Assembly (NCBI GenBank): GCA_963575745.1
Contig: CAUYUJ010002080.1
Span: forward strand, 550,734 to 614,733
DNA length: 64,000 nucleotides
Direction: 5' to 3'
Source: Prorocentrum cordatum
Lineage: Eukaryota; Sar; Dinophyceae; Prorocentrales; Prorocentraceae
The notes beneath the pieces were generated by a model. That model was given only the letters and a program-made list of their open reading frames with translations. It did not search any database and was not told the DNA's origin. The position numbers and the translations under genes are program-made. Position 1 is the first letter of the stretch; every line of letters begins with the position of its first letter. Positions 42,994 to 53,286 of the stretch are shown here, one piece after another.

Positions 42994-43177
42994 ACTCCAG
43001 ATTTCGTAATAAAGGGAGGGGGGTCTCATTTCGGGGGGGGGGTCTCTTCCAGGCTATCTTGGAGGGCCTGGGGGGGTCTGGGGACGATGTTTTGGAGGGT
43101 TCTCCCACGGGGGGGGGTCTGAAATGGCTTGTCTTGGAGGGTCCAGACCCCCTCCCTTTTATTACGAAATCTGGAGT
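42994..43177. mobile_element. 184-bp MITE-like element with ~33-bp inverted ends
   Basis: The left end is ACTCCAGATTTCGTAATAAA followed by GGGAGGGGGGTCT. The right end is the inverse, AGACCCCCTCCC followed by TTTTATTACGAAATCTGGAGT. The arms differ by one or two bases. A GT dinucleotide flanks both sides and could be a target duplication. The interior is built of TGGAGGG and GGGGGGTCT repeats. Confidence 0.8.
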
Positions 43178-43637
43178 GTGCAGGTGGCGGAGGGCTTCGT
43201 GCGAGACGAGGGCATCATCCCTTCTTCCTCGGGCGCTCCTTATGGGGGGCAGAGCACGGCATGCACAGGTGTGTCTGTGAAGGGGCCCCAGGCCACACCA
43301 ATAGATACACACAGATGAACATATGCCCATAGTTTTTCCCATATCTTCTGGGTTTCTGTCTCCCCCCCCGCTTCCCATATTTTCTCATATTTTCGGGGGA
43401 ATCGAGGATTCATTGTGTCTGTGTGTTTCTTCCTCTCCTGAGCCTGGAGGTCCGCTTGGATTTCTGGCATCGGCGCTGGAGCCACCTCCCTGGCGTGCGG
43501 AGCGCGCCAGGGGCAGCGCCGGAGGCGCCGCCGCCGGGGGGGGGCCCACCGTCGATCCGAGAAGTCCAGGCGACACTCCAGGACAGTATGCTCACAAGCT
43601 GTGTGGCGTTTCGATGTCGACGGGCCTTCCCCAACGG
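43178..43637. other. Unassigned stretch
   Basis: Mixed sequence with no family that I recognise. Confidence 0.5.
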
Positions 43638-43766
43638 GCGAAGAACGGTATAGAATAAACTTTTTCGCTGTCGGGGGCGCCTGTCCCAGGGCGGCTGGAA
43701 AGTTTCCAGCCGCCCAGGGACAGGCGCCCCCGACAGCGAAAAAGTTTATGTTATACCGTTCTTCGC
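43638..43766. repeat. Near-perfect palindrome (64-bp arms, 1-bp spacer)
   Basis: The arms 43638-43701 and 43703-43766 are reverse complements with about three mismatches, starting GCGAAGAACGGTATA and meeting at GGCTGGAAA-G-TTTCCAGCC. Transcribed, it would form an almost perfect 64-bp hairpin. No loop or other copy is visible in the window. Confidence 0.95.
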
Positions 43767-43904
43767 TCGCTGACTTCCCCTGGCCTGCCCGCACAGACTC
43801 TGTGTGCGTGAGTTCAGACGTGGGCGTCACGCGTCCTGGTGGCGCTGCAGCTCCCCGGTCGCGGCGAGAGCGCGAGCCAGACCCCGCGCAGGGGCAGGTG
43901 GATC

Positions 43905-44402
43905 CAGGAGGGCAACCGCGAGTCGGCGGCGCGCCCGAGGGGGGAGGGGGCGGGCCTGCCCTGTAAGAAGAGGCCACGGGAAAAAGACGTAACTGGACAG
44001 GAACAGATACGGAATCTCTGAGATCAGGCGGTTCTGGAGGATGTACCCAGCGCCGCGGCCTTCTCGGAGAGTTCTGGAATGATCTTAGAAGGTCCCCGCA
44101 CGTTCTGCAACGGATTTGCTGCCGGACTTAGGATAGAAGAGCATCCTTCAAGAGCATGATACCCTCAACTGGTCCAAACTGAAGAGTATTCGAGGGCACC
44201 CTCCCCCAGGATGCACAAGAACATCCAACAACATACAGAAAACATCAGGGCACCCTCCCCGAACCGACCTCGATCTTCTACCTCGGTCCGACCGTATCCC
44301 TGTCCCAGCCCCGCCCGACACGGGCAAGAGGACGCAGGAGGGCAACCGCAAAACGGCGGCGCGCGCCCAGGGGTGGAAGGCAGAGGGGGCGGGCCTTCCC
44401 TG
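43905..44402. repeat. Direct repeat pair flanking a family F copy
   Basis: CAGGAGGGCAACCGC followed by GGCGGCGCGC and GGGGGCGGGCCT(T/G)CCCTG occurs at about 43909-43964 and 44334-44402, roughly 430 bp apart. The family F copy lies between. This suggests a segmental duplication or a wider composite repeat. Confidence 0.6.
43996..44125 (+). mobile_element. Dispersed foldback repeat, family F, copy 3
   Basis: It contains CTCTGAGATCAGGCGG, CAGCGCCGCGGCCTTCTCGG and a decayed AACGGATTTG end. Confidence 0.55.
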
Positions 44403-44403
44403 G

Positions 44404-44612
44404 AGACCTCCTAGATGGGGTCGGAGAAGATGGGGTCGGGGGATCGCGCCGCCTTGCCGATACATTGGCGATGCATCGGCGATGCACCCACGATGCATCG
44501 TCGACGTGGGCGTGAAGCAAACCTGGCTCCACATCGAGCCCGATCGGCGATGCCTCCGCGATGCGGCGCGATCCTCTGACGCCGTACACTGCGACCCTAT
44601 CTAAGAGGCCTA
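44404..44612. mobile_element. Foldback element, family E, copy 4
   Basis: The left end is AGACCTCCTAGATGGGGTCG. The right end is the inverse with changes (CGACCCTATCTAAGAGGCCT). The interior has CGATGCATCGGCGATGC words. Confidence 0.75.
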
Positions 44613-45184
44613 GGTTCCCTGAGATCCGGGCCTTGCATCATTTTTTCACGCCAAACATCATGAAATGGCTTCGGGCCCTGAGGCCCTCACAGATCGATCC
44701 GGCTTGAAGAATGATGGAAGATTCGGCATAGGCCTCTGGTCGTGAACGAGCCTCCCAGAAAACTCAGCTCTGTGGCCCTCTGAAAAGCCTTCTGAGCCTT
44801 CTCTGAAGCCACACGGGCGAAGATAACATGTGGGTCTTAAGCGAGGTGGCATGGCGACCTTACGCCCCAGCTGGCGCGGGCCGCCGCCGCAGCACGCTAC
44901 TTTGGAGACGAAGGCGCTCACGCGCGACCTGACGCGGGCAGCTTGCGCGCCTATGTGGGCACGCAACTCCGAGCAGCCCCGCCGCCTCCTGAGAAGACCT
45001 GCCCCCTCTCGATCCTCCATCCCGGCGCGCGCCGCCGAGCAACCGCAAGAGGAGGAGGGGCGCGGTGGCGCGCGAGGAAGTCCGTGGGGAGAGGGTAAAG
45101 CGTTCGGGGCGTGCCGGGATGCACACGCGCAGGTCTGGAGCCTCGAGGCGATCGGCCAAACCACCAGTCCCACCTCGACTCCGC
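44613..45184. other. Unassigned stretch
   Basis: Short GGCCCTGAGGCCC and CCTTCTGAGCCTTCTC words recall family G. No gene is seen. Confidence 0.5.
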
Positions 45185-45420
45185 CATATATATATATATA
45201 TGTGTGTATTTATACGTATATATCTGTGTATATATATATGTATATACATATATATGAATGTATATATATATATATATGTATATATAAACTCGCGTATTCT
45301 TTGGCGCCAGAATCTCCCCAGTCCTGGTCCCACCCTTCTTCCTCCTCCTCCTCCTCCTCCTCCTCCTCCTCCTCCGCCTCCGCCTCCGCCTCCGCCTCCG
45401 CCTCCGCCTTCTCCTCCTCC
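45185..45420. repeat. TA/TG microsatellite followed by CTC/CCG tract
   Basis: ATATATGTG units run 45185-45288, and CTC and CTCCGC units run 45335-45420. Confidence 0.9.
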
Positions 45421-46129
45421 TCTTCTCAGCGCGAAAACGCGAAGCGTTCTCAGCGCGAGAAATTGACGAAGGCGGCAAGAGCCATCCTCCGCTATCCCTC
45501 TTGGGCCGCTTTTGGCCTTTGTCGATTCGCCTGCTATGCGGCGTTGGCCGCGAGTGATGCTGGGGCATTCGTTTCTTTTGTCTCGCGTGAGACTGCTGCG
45601 TGCTTGGGCACTTGTTCGCTCGCCTTGGTGCTCCTTTGCGGAGCGGCGGTTCCGTCTGTCTGCCTGTCAGTCGATCCGTCGGCCTGTCGGTCTGTCTGTC
45701 GTCTGTCAGTCGTCGTTCTCTTGCGGGCTGTGCGAGGGCGCGCTACTTTCCGTCGGGCGCGCGCGCGCGCCAGGCCCGTTGCAGCTCCGCATCGCTCAGC
45801 TGCGCTGGCATTCTCTGCAGGCCTGAATGGTGCATTCAGGTCGCAGAGGGTGCGGGGGGGGTCTTCTGCTTTTTCCCTAAACAGCACCTCGCCTTCCGTG
45901 CTGGCTACCGCTCGGGGGCCTCAGCGCTTGTCGCTTGGCAGGGGCGCGGTGGCGGTCGCAGTTGGGTTCTGCTCGATTCTGCCCGGCGCTCCTCGTCGCC
46001 ACTCTGCGTGCTGCCGTCGCAATGTCGCCAGCGCTCCTCGTCACATGGTTCGGTGGCGAAGTGCGGAGGAGGCAATCTGACATGGGCAATGCCGAGGACC
46101 CCTGGTCGCGGCTCGGGGGAGCCAACCTG
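45421..46129. other. Unassigned, with a CTGT patch
   Basis: A degenerate CTGT/CTGC patch lies at about 45655-45715. Frames of several hundred codons begin here but run into the downstream tandem repeat and show no domain. Confidence 0.5.
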
Positions 46130-46995
46130 GCGCGAGCAATGCCGAAGATCCCTTTTCGGGTCCCTGCCTCAAGGCAAACCCAGCGGCGCAGCGCTGCTCC
46201 ACGGCCACTGCGCAACGCATGCCGTTCTGGGTCCCTGCCTCAGGGCAAACACTGGGGCGCGACGCCCAGCCTGCCGGCGCTCTTCGTCGCCGCGGCGCCC
46301 GCGCCCTTCGTCGCCAAGCAGCGCAAAGCTGCACCCGCGGTTTCTGTCTCGCGACAAACCGTTTCGGGTCCCCGCCTCGCGGCAAACCCAGCGGCGCAAC
46401 GCTGCTCCACGGCCCCTGCCCCAGGGCATATCGTTTTGGATACTTGCCTCAGGGCAAACCTTGGGGCGACGCCCAGCCTGCTGGCGCTCTTCGTCGCCGC
46501 GTTATCCGCGCCCCTCGTCGCCAAATGCACAAGGCTGCCCTCGTGGTCCCTGTCTCGGGACAAACTGTTTCGGGTCCCTGCCTCAGGGCAAACCCAGCGG
46601 CGCAGTGCAGCTCCGCGGTCCCTGCCCCAGCGCGTACAGTTCTGGGTCCCTGCCTCAGGGCAAACACTGGGGCGCGACGCCCAGCCTGCCGGCGCTCCTC
46701 GTCGCCGCGGCGCCCGCGCCCTTCGTCACCAAGCAGCGCAAAGCTGCACCCGCGGTTTCTGTCTCGCGACAAGCCGTTTCGGGTCCCCACCTCGCGGCAA
46801 ACCCAGCGGCGCAATGCTGCTCCACGGTCCCTGCCCCAGGGCGCACCATTCTGGGTACCTGCCTCAAAGCAAACTTTGGGGCGCGACGCCCAGCCTGCCG
46901 GCTTTCCGCGTCGCCGCGTTATCCGCGCCCTTCGTCGCCGAGCAGCGCGAGGCTGGTCTCAGGACCAACTGTTTCGCGTCCTTGCCTCGGGGCAC
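46130..46995. repeat. ~205-bp tandem repeat, four to five units
   Basis: CGGGTCCCTGCCTC (or CCCGCCTCGCGG) recurs near 46157, 46374, 46571, 46780 and 46976. Each unit contains AACCCAGCGGCGCA, CTGCTCCACGG, CTTCGTCGCC and CAGCGCAAAGCTGCACCC. All three plus-strand frames stay open, so a 971-codon frame crossing it is probably a repeat artefact. Confidence 0.85.
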
Positions 46996-47179
46996 CTCCA
47001 CTTGGCAATCTCTGGTCCCAGGCGCGCGCTCGCGCGCTTGGAATTGCAATCCTGGCGCCGTCGGCGTTTGCGCGCCTGAATGTGCGGTTTGGATGCCTTC
47101 CTTGTTTTCGCCCCACAATGAATGGTCCGTGGATGTTGTCGTGCCCGCGGGCTCGACCGTGCAGCCTGAAGATTGTCAT
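46996..47179. other. Spacer between tandem arrays
   Basis: Unassigned sequence leading into the GCGCTACGG array. Confidence 0.45.
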
Positions 47180-48365
47180 ACGGGCGCCACGTTTCGCAGG
47201 CGTTACAGGCGCCGCGGGCGCAACGCGGCGATACGGGCGCTACGGACCCGGCGCGGTGCCACGGGCGCTACGGGCGCTACGCGCCGCGAGGCGGCACTAC
47301 AGGCGGCGCTGCGGACGCTGCCCGGCGCTGCGGGCGTCGCGGACGCCACGCGGCGCCACGCGGTGCATCATAACGCTGCAGGCCTACGAGACGCTGCGGT
47401 ACACGGCGCTGCTGGCGCTACGCGGCGCTAGTGGCGCTACGCGGCGCCATTGGTGCTGCGCGTGTGCGGCGCGACGGGCGCTACCACGTGGCGCTAGCGG
47501 CGCTACGCGGCGCTGCGGGCGCTACAAGCACTACGGGCGCTACGCGGCGCCACGGGCGCTACGCGGCGCCACTGGCGCTACGTGGCGCTACGGGCGCTGC
47601 GCGGCGCTACAGGCGCCGCAGGCGCCGCCTGGCGCTGGGTGGCGCGGCGCTGCGGGCGCCGCGTTCGCTTCAGGCGCTGCGCGGTGCCACGGGCGTTTCA
47701 GGCGCTATGGGCGCTACGCGGCGCTGCGAGTGCTACGCAGCGCCGCGGGCGCAACGAGGCGTGGCGGGCGCCGCGTGGCGCCACGGTCGCTGCGCAGGGC
47801 GCCGCGGCCGCTCCGCGGTGGTACGGGCGCGCGGCGCCACGGGCGCTACGCAGCGAGGGTCTACCGACGCTGCGGGCGAAGGGAGCGCAACAGGCGCCAT
47901 GCGGCGCCGCGCGGCGCTCTGGGTGCCGCGCAGTGGGCGCTACGTGGCGCTACGAGGTGCTGCGCGGCGCTGCGGGCGCAGCGCGGTGCAGCGGGGGCTA
48001 TGCGGCGCTACGGGCGCTGCGCGGTGCTAGCGGCACTGCGGGCGCCGCGCGGCTGCGAGGTGCTATGCGGCGCCACGGGCTCCACGGGCACTACGGGCGC
48101 GGGCGCCGCGGACGCTGCGGGCGCTACGGGCGTGACGCGGCGCCATGGGCGCTACGGGCGCTACGCGGCACCACGGGCGTTGCGCGGGCTACAGGCGTTG
48201 TGGGCGCCGAGCGCCACGCGACGCCACGGAGTCTACGCGGCACGACGTGGCGCTACACGGCGCTTGGGCGTTGTGGGCGCTAAGGTCGCACTCGGCGCTA
48301 TGCGGCGCCATGGGCGCCACGCGCGGCGCTACAGGCTCTGCGGGCGCCGCGTGGTACGCGGCGCT
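47180..48365. repeat. GCGCTACGGGC / GGCGCCACG minisatellite (1.2 kb)
   Basis: About a hundred degenerate 9-11 bp units (GGGCGCTACG, CGGCGCTACG, GGCGCCACGC). Predicted proteins are Arg/Gly/Ala/Thr-rich repeats. Confidence 0.9.
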
Positions 48366-48600
48366 TGCAGAGGGCGCAGTGGCGCGCACATGAGCGCATG
48401 CGGGAGCGCAGAGGTGCACAGAAATGCGCAAACGCGCACGGCAGAGGCGCGCGCGGGCGTGCGGAGGCGCGCACGAGCGTGCCGAGCGTGCAGATGGGCG
48501 CAAGGAAACGCGTAGAGACACGCAGAAGTGGGCCCATGAGCGCAGAGAGCGCAAACGCGCGCAGATTGCGCAGTGCAGGCAGTCCCCGGCGGGCGCACAA
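48366..48600. repeat. GCGCANNN degenerate repeat
   Basis: Short units such as GAGCGCA, AAACGCGCA and CGTGC run in tandem for about 230 bp after the preceding array. Confidence 0.6.
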
Positions 48601-50925
48601 GCTTGCGAAAGTGCACTTGGTAGCGCCGGCGGTAGCGACACGCAGAAGCGTGTGGTGTGTTCGCGCGTGCGTTGCAGGCGGTTCTCCGAAGCAGCAGCCG
48701 CTCCGCAGATTCATGTCGTTGCATTGGGAACCAGCGCATTCGTCGGACATGGTCCGCCGAATCAGCTGCTGGGCTGTGCCCTGCGTGCAGTGGGCCAGGC
48801 GCCCAGCCCAGCCCAGCAGCCGGCTCACGTCTTCAAATGATCCTGCGGAAGGACGCCCCGAGACATTCTTCTCCTCCTCCTCCTCCTCCTCCTCCTCCTC
48901 CTCCTCCTCCTCCTCTTCCTCGTCCCTTTCCTCCCCCTCATCCTCCGCCCCCTGCTACTTCTTCTCCTGCTCTCCCCCCCCGCGTCCTCCCCCCCCTCCC
49001 AACTCGTCCCCCCTTCCCCTCCTTTACCTCCCCCTCCCTCTCCGCCTCCTCCTGCCAGTGTTGACCCGAGCATGGGCTATAGCTGGCCGCGGCGGCGGCT
49101 CTCTGGCCGCGGCGAGCTGTCCGCCCGTGGGCATGCCCCGCCTGCGTTTCTGCGCGCGCGGGCGGCTGCGGCCGCGCCCGCTCTCGGCATCGTGCGGAAC
49201 ATGTTGAGTCGAAACTTCCGCTGTACCCATCGGTCGGAAGAAGTACAGTGCGGGCGCGGCCGCAAGAAACCCTCGCAAGAAGCCCAACCCTGAAAACCCG
49301 CGCGCGACGTGCACCTGAAGGGAAACCTGGAGCACAATGGACGCAGCAGCTACTTTGACGGCCGCGGGAAGTCACCACGCAGCGCGAGGACTGAAGAAAC
49401 CAAAGGTACCCTGACGAAAAGCAGATGGTTTCTTGATGCGCGCCCCCACTGTATGTAAAAACACGAAGTAGGAATGAGATTGAGCTCGGGCCCTCCTGAA
49501 GAATAACAAACAACGGCAATACCATATCGAGTCTTGAAGTAGCAGGGCGCTTGAAGTAGATTTGGGTTCTGGGACTCCCACAATACCTGCTTTCAACGAC
49601 CGATGGCTACTCGTTGTCCCATGGCGGTACCCTTCATTCGGACTCACTGTTGGCTCCCAGACCACCTGCCCTGGCCACGGCAGCCGGTGTGGCACGAGAG
49701 GCGTGGCCGCAAGGAAACGCACGTGCCCCTCTCAGTCCGCAAACGTGCGGGAGCTGAGCTTCGAGCTGAGCTTCGAGCGCAAACGTGTATGCCATCTCTG
49801 CAAGCGGCTGTCCTGCGAGCGTAGCGCAGACCACGTGGAATATGGCTGGCTTGAAACAGCAGCGGGCCAGCAAAGACGGAGAAGAAAGGAATGGCTAGTA
49901 TGAAACCCAAGCGTGCGTCTGCCAGCCTGGCTGGACGACGCCCGTACAAAAGAAAGCCATCGCGAGCACAAGCGATGGTTAGAGGAGAGAGGGAGGGAGG
50001 GACGACGAGAAGGAGTGGGCAACTCGGACGTCAACATTGATTGTCACGCATGCCAGAGACTGACATTCAGCCCAAGAAAGCAAGCCTGAGAACTCGTCTG
50101 CGAGAAGAGGCGCTGATGCCCAGAGCGAGGGCGGTCCCAGAAAGAGCGTGAATGACATGAGCACCCAGCGGAAAGTCATTCAGTAGGCACGAACGACGGG
50201 AGAGCTTGCCACAAGAAATCCAAGGGAACATCATCGTCGACTCTGAGCTTCGCAAGCTGCCCAAGGGATCTGCGGTCCCATCGGGAGAAACCCTACTGTA
50301 GGCTGGGGCAGAGGCGGCGGCAACGGCAAGGAGAGAGAAGAGGAAGGAGGGGAACCGTCGAGACAAGCACGCATCAAAGGCCTAACCACTATCGGCCAAG
50401 ACCTCTACGAAGGGGGGAGGCAAAGCAAACTGCCCCCAGAGTTGGGATGGGAGAAGGGTGTTATCTGCATTATGCGATGAGAGCACGACGAGGCACGTTC
50501 GCGTTGCTATCGCGAGTCCTAGGGAAGGAAGAGGAACAGAAAGGACAACAACGCCTCGGGAATGAAAGGCATCTCCACCAGGTTGTTCGGGGCATCCGGG
50601 CGTGACGCACCCAAGGAGATGGGCTGCCAGGAACCACTCTTTGCAGCGCCGATTCTTGGTGCAAAGGGTCAGCCTGCAGAGCTGCCGCTGGTGATGTGCA
50701 CCTGCCGCCCATCCTCTGAGCCACAAGGGCGATCGACAACACGATGAGAAGTACGGGCCTGCCCACCCACCCCGCCGAACCTCCCTGCGGCTTGGTGCGA
50801 GCCGCCAGGCGCTCTCGCCCGAAGAGCGAGAACGCCTCCCGCGGGCCAAAGCACAGAACGCTCGAGCCCCACTCCCCGGGCATGCAACGTTCGGACGTGG
50901 GAGAGATCCCCTTGAGCGTTGCACT
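48601..50925. other. Unassigned region with one CTC tract
   Basis: A CTC run lies at about 48872-48920, followed by polypyrimidine to 49040. The 49.3-50.9 kb part has few repeats. The plus frame 49562-49903 carries KRVCHLCKRLSC. The minus frame 50067-50366 starts with a Leu/Ala-rich, leader-like MSRRFPSFLFSLLAVAAASA. Neither is enough to call a gene. Confidence 0.4.
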
Positions 50926-51165
50926 GGGGACAGCGATGAGGGGATGTGCATAGGGGTGGAAGCATCGACCTCGATTGATTGATACATCGACGACTGCATC
51001 GACGATACATTGGTGATATCAGGGCAGTGTGTCGAAGACGCGTAGACGATGCATGGAGCGGTCTGGATCGACAATGCATCGACGATGCATGCGCGATGTA
51101 TCGGCCATTCGAGGTCGCTGCATCCCCCCTGTGCCTATCTCCCCCTATCATTGCCCCTCCTTGCA
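50926..51165. mobile_element. Foldback element, family H, copy 3
   Basis: The left end (GATGTGCATAGGGGTGGAAG, CATCGACCTCGA) and right end (TCGAGGTCGCTGCATCCCCC, CTGTGCCTATC) are inverted repeats. The interior holds GATACATCGACGAC-like units. The right end extends to CCCCCTATCATTGCCCC, the inverse of the start of the copy at 39102. Confidence 0.65.
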
Positions 51166-51915
51166 GGCAACCACGGTGCTACCATAGGGGGATGCCGAGA
51201 ACGGAACGCAGGGGGGCCACGACCAAGTGCCACGATCTAGATCTGAGGACCGTCCCGGAAAGCAGAGCCCCTCACACACCCAGAAACTTGCTCTCGTTTC
51301 GGCGTCTTGGCTGCACTTCCTCTGCGGCAAGTACGGTCGGGAATTGTGGCATGGCGTGCCGGTGCGGCGGCCCCGGCGACACGCTGTGCCCTGCGAGCGA
51401 ATGACGCTCCGCTCCGCGGGGCGGGAGGCTCGGAAAGGCTCGGAACGTTAAAGACTGGAAGATGGATAGCGTGACGCGCCGAAGCGTGGTGGGCCAATTC
51501 CAGCGCTATCCGAAAATTCCTGACCGAGAACGATGAATCCGTGCACACAAGCTGTGCTTAGCCGAACGGTCGGACTGGTCTTCCACGTGATCCCCCTCCT
51601 GCTCCCCTCCTCTTCCCCTTCCCATTCTCATCCTCCTTGCTCTTGGCACGTCCGAAGTGGGCACGGGCACGAATTACTGCGATGCCCAACGATTGGCAAA
51701 TGTGGCCCAAAACTGGTAGCGGCCGCTGTTGGGCAGGCGACCTTTCGTCTCAAATGGACAACGTCGGCGGAGACACCGACAGCGAGCCCTATTCAAAATG
51801 GACAAGAACCCCAAACATGCGACGTCCTCATTTTTTCTGTACGCGGTCCCCGGTAGTCCCGTCCCTTTCCCTGTGACCAATCTCTCATCCTGTCTGGTTT
51901 TTTTGACGGTCCTGG
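51166..51915. other. Unassigned, with a TCTCAAATGGACA repeat
   Basis: At 51735-51808 lies GGCGACCTTTCGTCTCAAAT, then CGTCGGCGGAGACACCGACA and AAATGGACAAGA. The same block recurs at 52485-52589 with extra internal TCTCAAATGGACA units. Confidence 0.6.
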
Positions 51916-52109
51916 GTCGGGCCGCGCGAAAGGGGGGGATAGCAAAAGGGAGGTTTGAGAATCAGCTCACGTAGCTGGTTTTCCCAGCGCCTTTCAGCGC
52001 CGGCGCCCATGTATCGAGGAACGGGCCCGGCGGCGGGGCCGAAACCAGCTGCATGCAGCAGATTTCGTAACCCCCCCTTTCCCTATCCCCCACTTTCGTT
52101 CGGCCCGAC
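51916..52109. mobile_element. MITE-like element, family M1, copy 2
   Basis: The left end is GTCGGGCCGCGCGAAAGGGG and the right end CACTTTCGTTCGGCCCGAC. The arms extend inward to GTAGCTGGTTTTC against GAAACCAGCTGCATG. Copy 1 is at 14388-14564, 37.5 kb away and in the same orientation. Confidence 0.75.
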
Positions 52110-52189
52110 TGGGGCCCGGTGGGGGCCCCGATAGGCCCAGCTCGACGAACAACCTCCCGTCCTGACCTTTTCGCCACGCGAACCTCCGC

Positions 52190-52345
52190 CTCTCTCCTCC
52201 TCGTTCTCCTCCTCTTCCTCCTCCTCCTTCTCCTCCTCCTCCTCCTCCTCGCTCCTCCTCTCTCCTCCTCTCACCTCCGCTCCCTTCCTCCTCCTCCTCC
52301 TTCATCCTCCGCCTCTCCTCTCTCCTCCCTCCTCCTCATCCTCCC
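52190..52345. repeat. CTC/CCT pyrimidine tract
   Basis: An imperfect CTC tract with CTCCTCTCTC interruptions. Confidence 0.85.
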
Positions 52346-52484
52346 TGGTGTGGGACTGCTGCTGGTCTTCGTCGCCACTCTTCCCTTTTCCATTGCGATC
52401 GTGCGAGCCCATGTTCTCCTCCTGTCGGCCCAGCCTCCGCCCGGCCGCCGCCCATCCCCAAGGAGGCCTTCCGTCTCAAATGGA

Positions 52485-52589
52485 CAGGCGACCTTTCGCC
52501 TCGAGTGGACAGCGTCGGCGGCGACCTGTCGTCTCAAATGGACACCGTCGGCTGCGACACCGACAGCGGGCCCGGTTCAAACTGGACAA
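52485..52589. repeat. TCTCAAATGGACA block, expanded copy
   Basis: TCTCAAATGGACA, CTCGAGTGGACA and TCTCAAATGGACA alternate with GTCGGCGGCGAC and similar words. It is related to 51735-51808. Confidence 0.7.
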
Positions 52590-52877
52590 GAGCTGCTGCC
52601 AGTCTTCGTCTCCACATCTTTCCGTACCCGTTTCTCGGGAGCGGCCAAGAGGGGGGCGTCAAAGAGGGGGGGGTGCAAATCATGACCGGCGGCATGTGCG
52701 CGGCCCAGCGGGGGGGCCAGAGACGTAATGAAACAAGAAGAGGCGCCATGAAATCCAGGGAAATATCATGGCCCCCGCCATGATATCCACCCCCTCCCTA
52801 GTCATCACCCCCCTCTTTTCCGCCCCCGAAAGAGCTGCTGCCAGTCTTCGTCCCCACATCTTTCCGTACCCGTTTCG
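52581..52877. mobile_element. Foldback element between two 45-bp direct repeats
   Basis: AGAGCTGCTGCCAGTCTTCG plus CCACATCTTTCCGTACCCGT occurs at about 52585-52629 and 52829-52873. Between them, 52643-52830 has inverted ends. CCAAGAGGGGGGCGTCAAAG and AATCATGACCGGCGGCATG at the left face CCATGATATCCACCCCC and CATCACCCCCCTCTTTTCC at the right. The duplicated flanks are too long for an ordinary target duplication. They may belong to the element or to an older tandem repeat. Confidence 0.6.
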
Positions 52878-53087
52878 ATCGTACGGGCCCTCTCTCCTCC
52901 TCTCGGCCGGGCCTCTGCCAGGCCGCCGCCCGCCCCCGAGGAGAGGCCTCCGCCCAGGTGCAGCCGCGCGCCCGGCAGTCGGCGGCCGAGATCCCCGAGT
53001 GCCCGCACTCGAGCCTCTGCGGAGAGAGCGCGGCCGGCGGGGGGGGCGGCGAGGGGGGCGAACTGGCCCCTCCTCTAGGACGAAGCC
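52878..53087. other. GC-rich spacer
   Basis: No recognisable feature. Confidence 0.5.
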
Positions 53088-53245
53088 AGGACGAGGGTAG
53101 CATCGGGTGAGGATGAAACGAGATTCTCTGAGATCCGGCGGCGCTGGAGAATGTCTCGGGCGCCGCACCCTTCTCAGAGCCTTCCAGAACGTTAAAGGAG
53201 CGTTCGGGAACGCTCTGGAACGGATGTATCCTCGTCCTAGCCCAA
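53088..53245 (+). mobile_element. Dispersed foldback repeat, family F, copy 4
   Basis: A well-preserved copy. It holds CCAGGACGAGG, TCTGAGATCCGGCGGCGCTG, GGGCGCCGC, CGTTCGGGAACGCTCTGGAA and ATCCTCGTCCTAGCCC. Confidence 0.65.
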
Positions 53246-53286
53246 TCCGGTCCTTTTTTTCGCATTGCAATACTTCTATATTGCTA
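53246..53286. other. Short spacer before the GGA tract
   Basis: Unassigned lower-GC bases. Confidence 0.4.

Noticed and set aside
49562-50366. CxxC-containing plus frame and leader-like minus frame as genes
   Set aside because: Both are short, lack homologous motifs beyond a single CxxC or a hydrophobic start, and have competing frames on the other strand.
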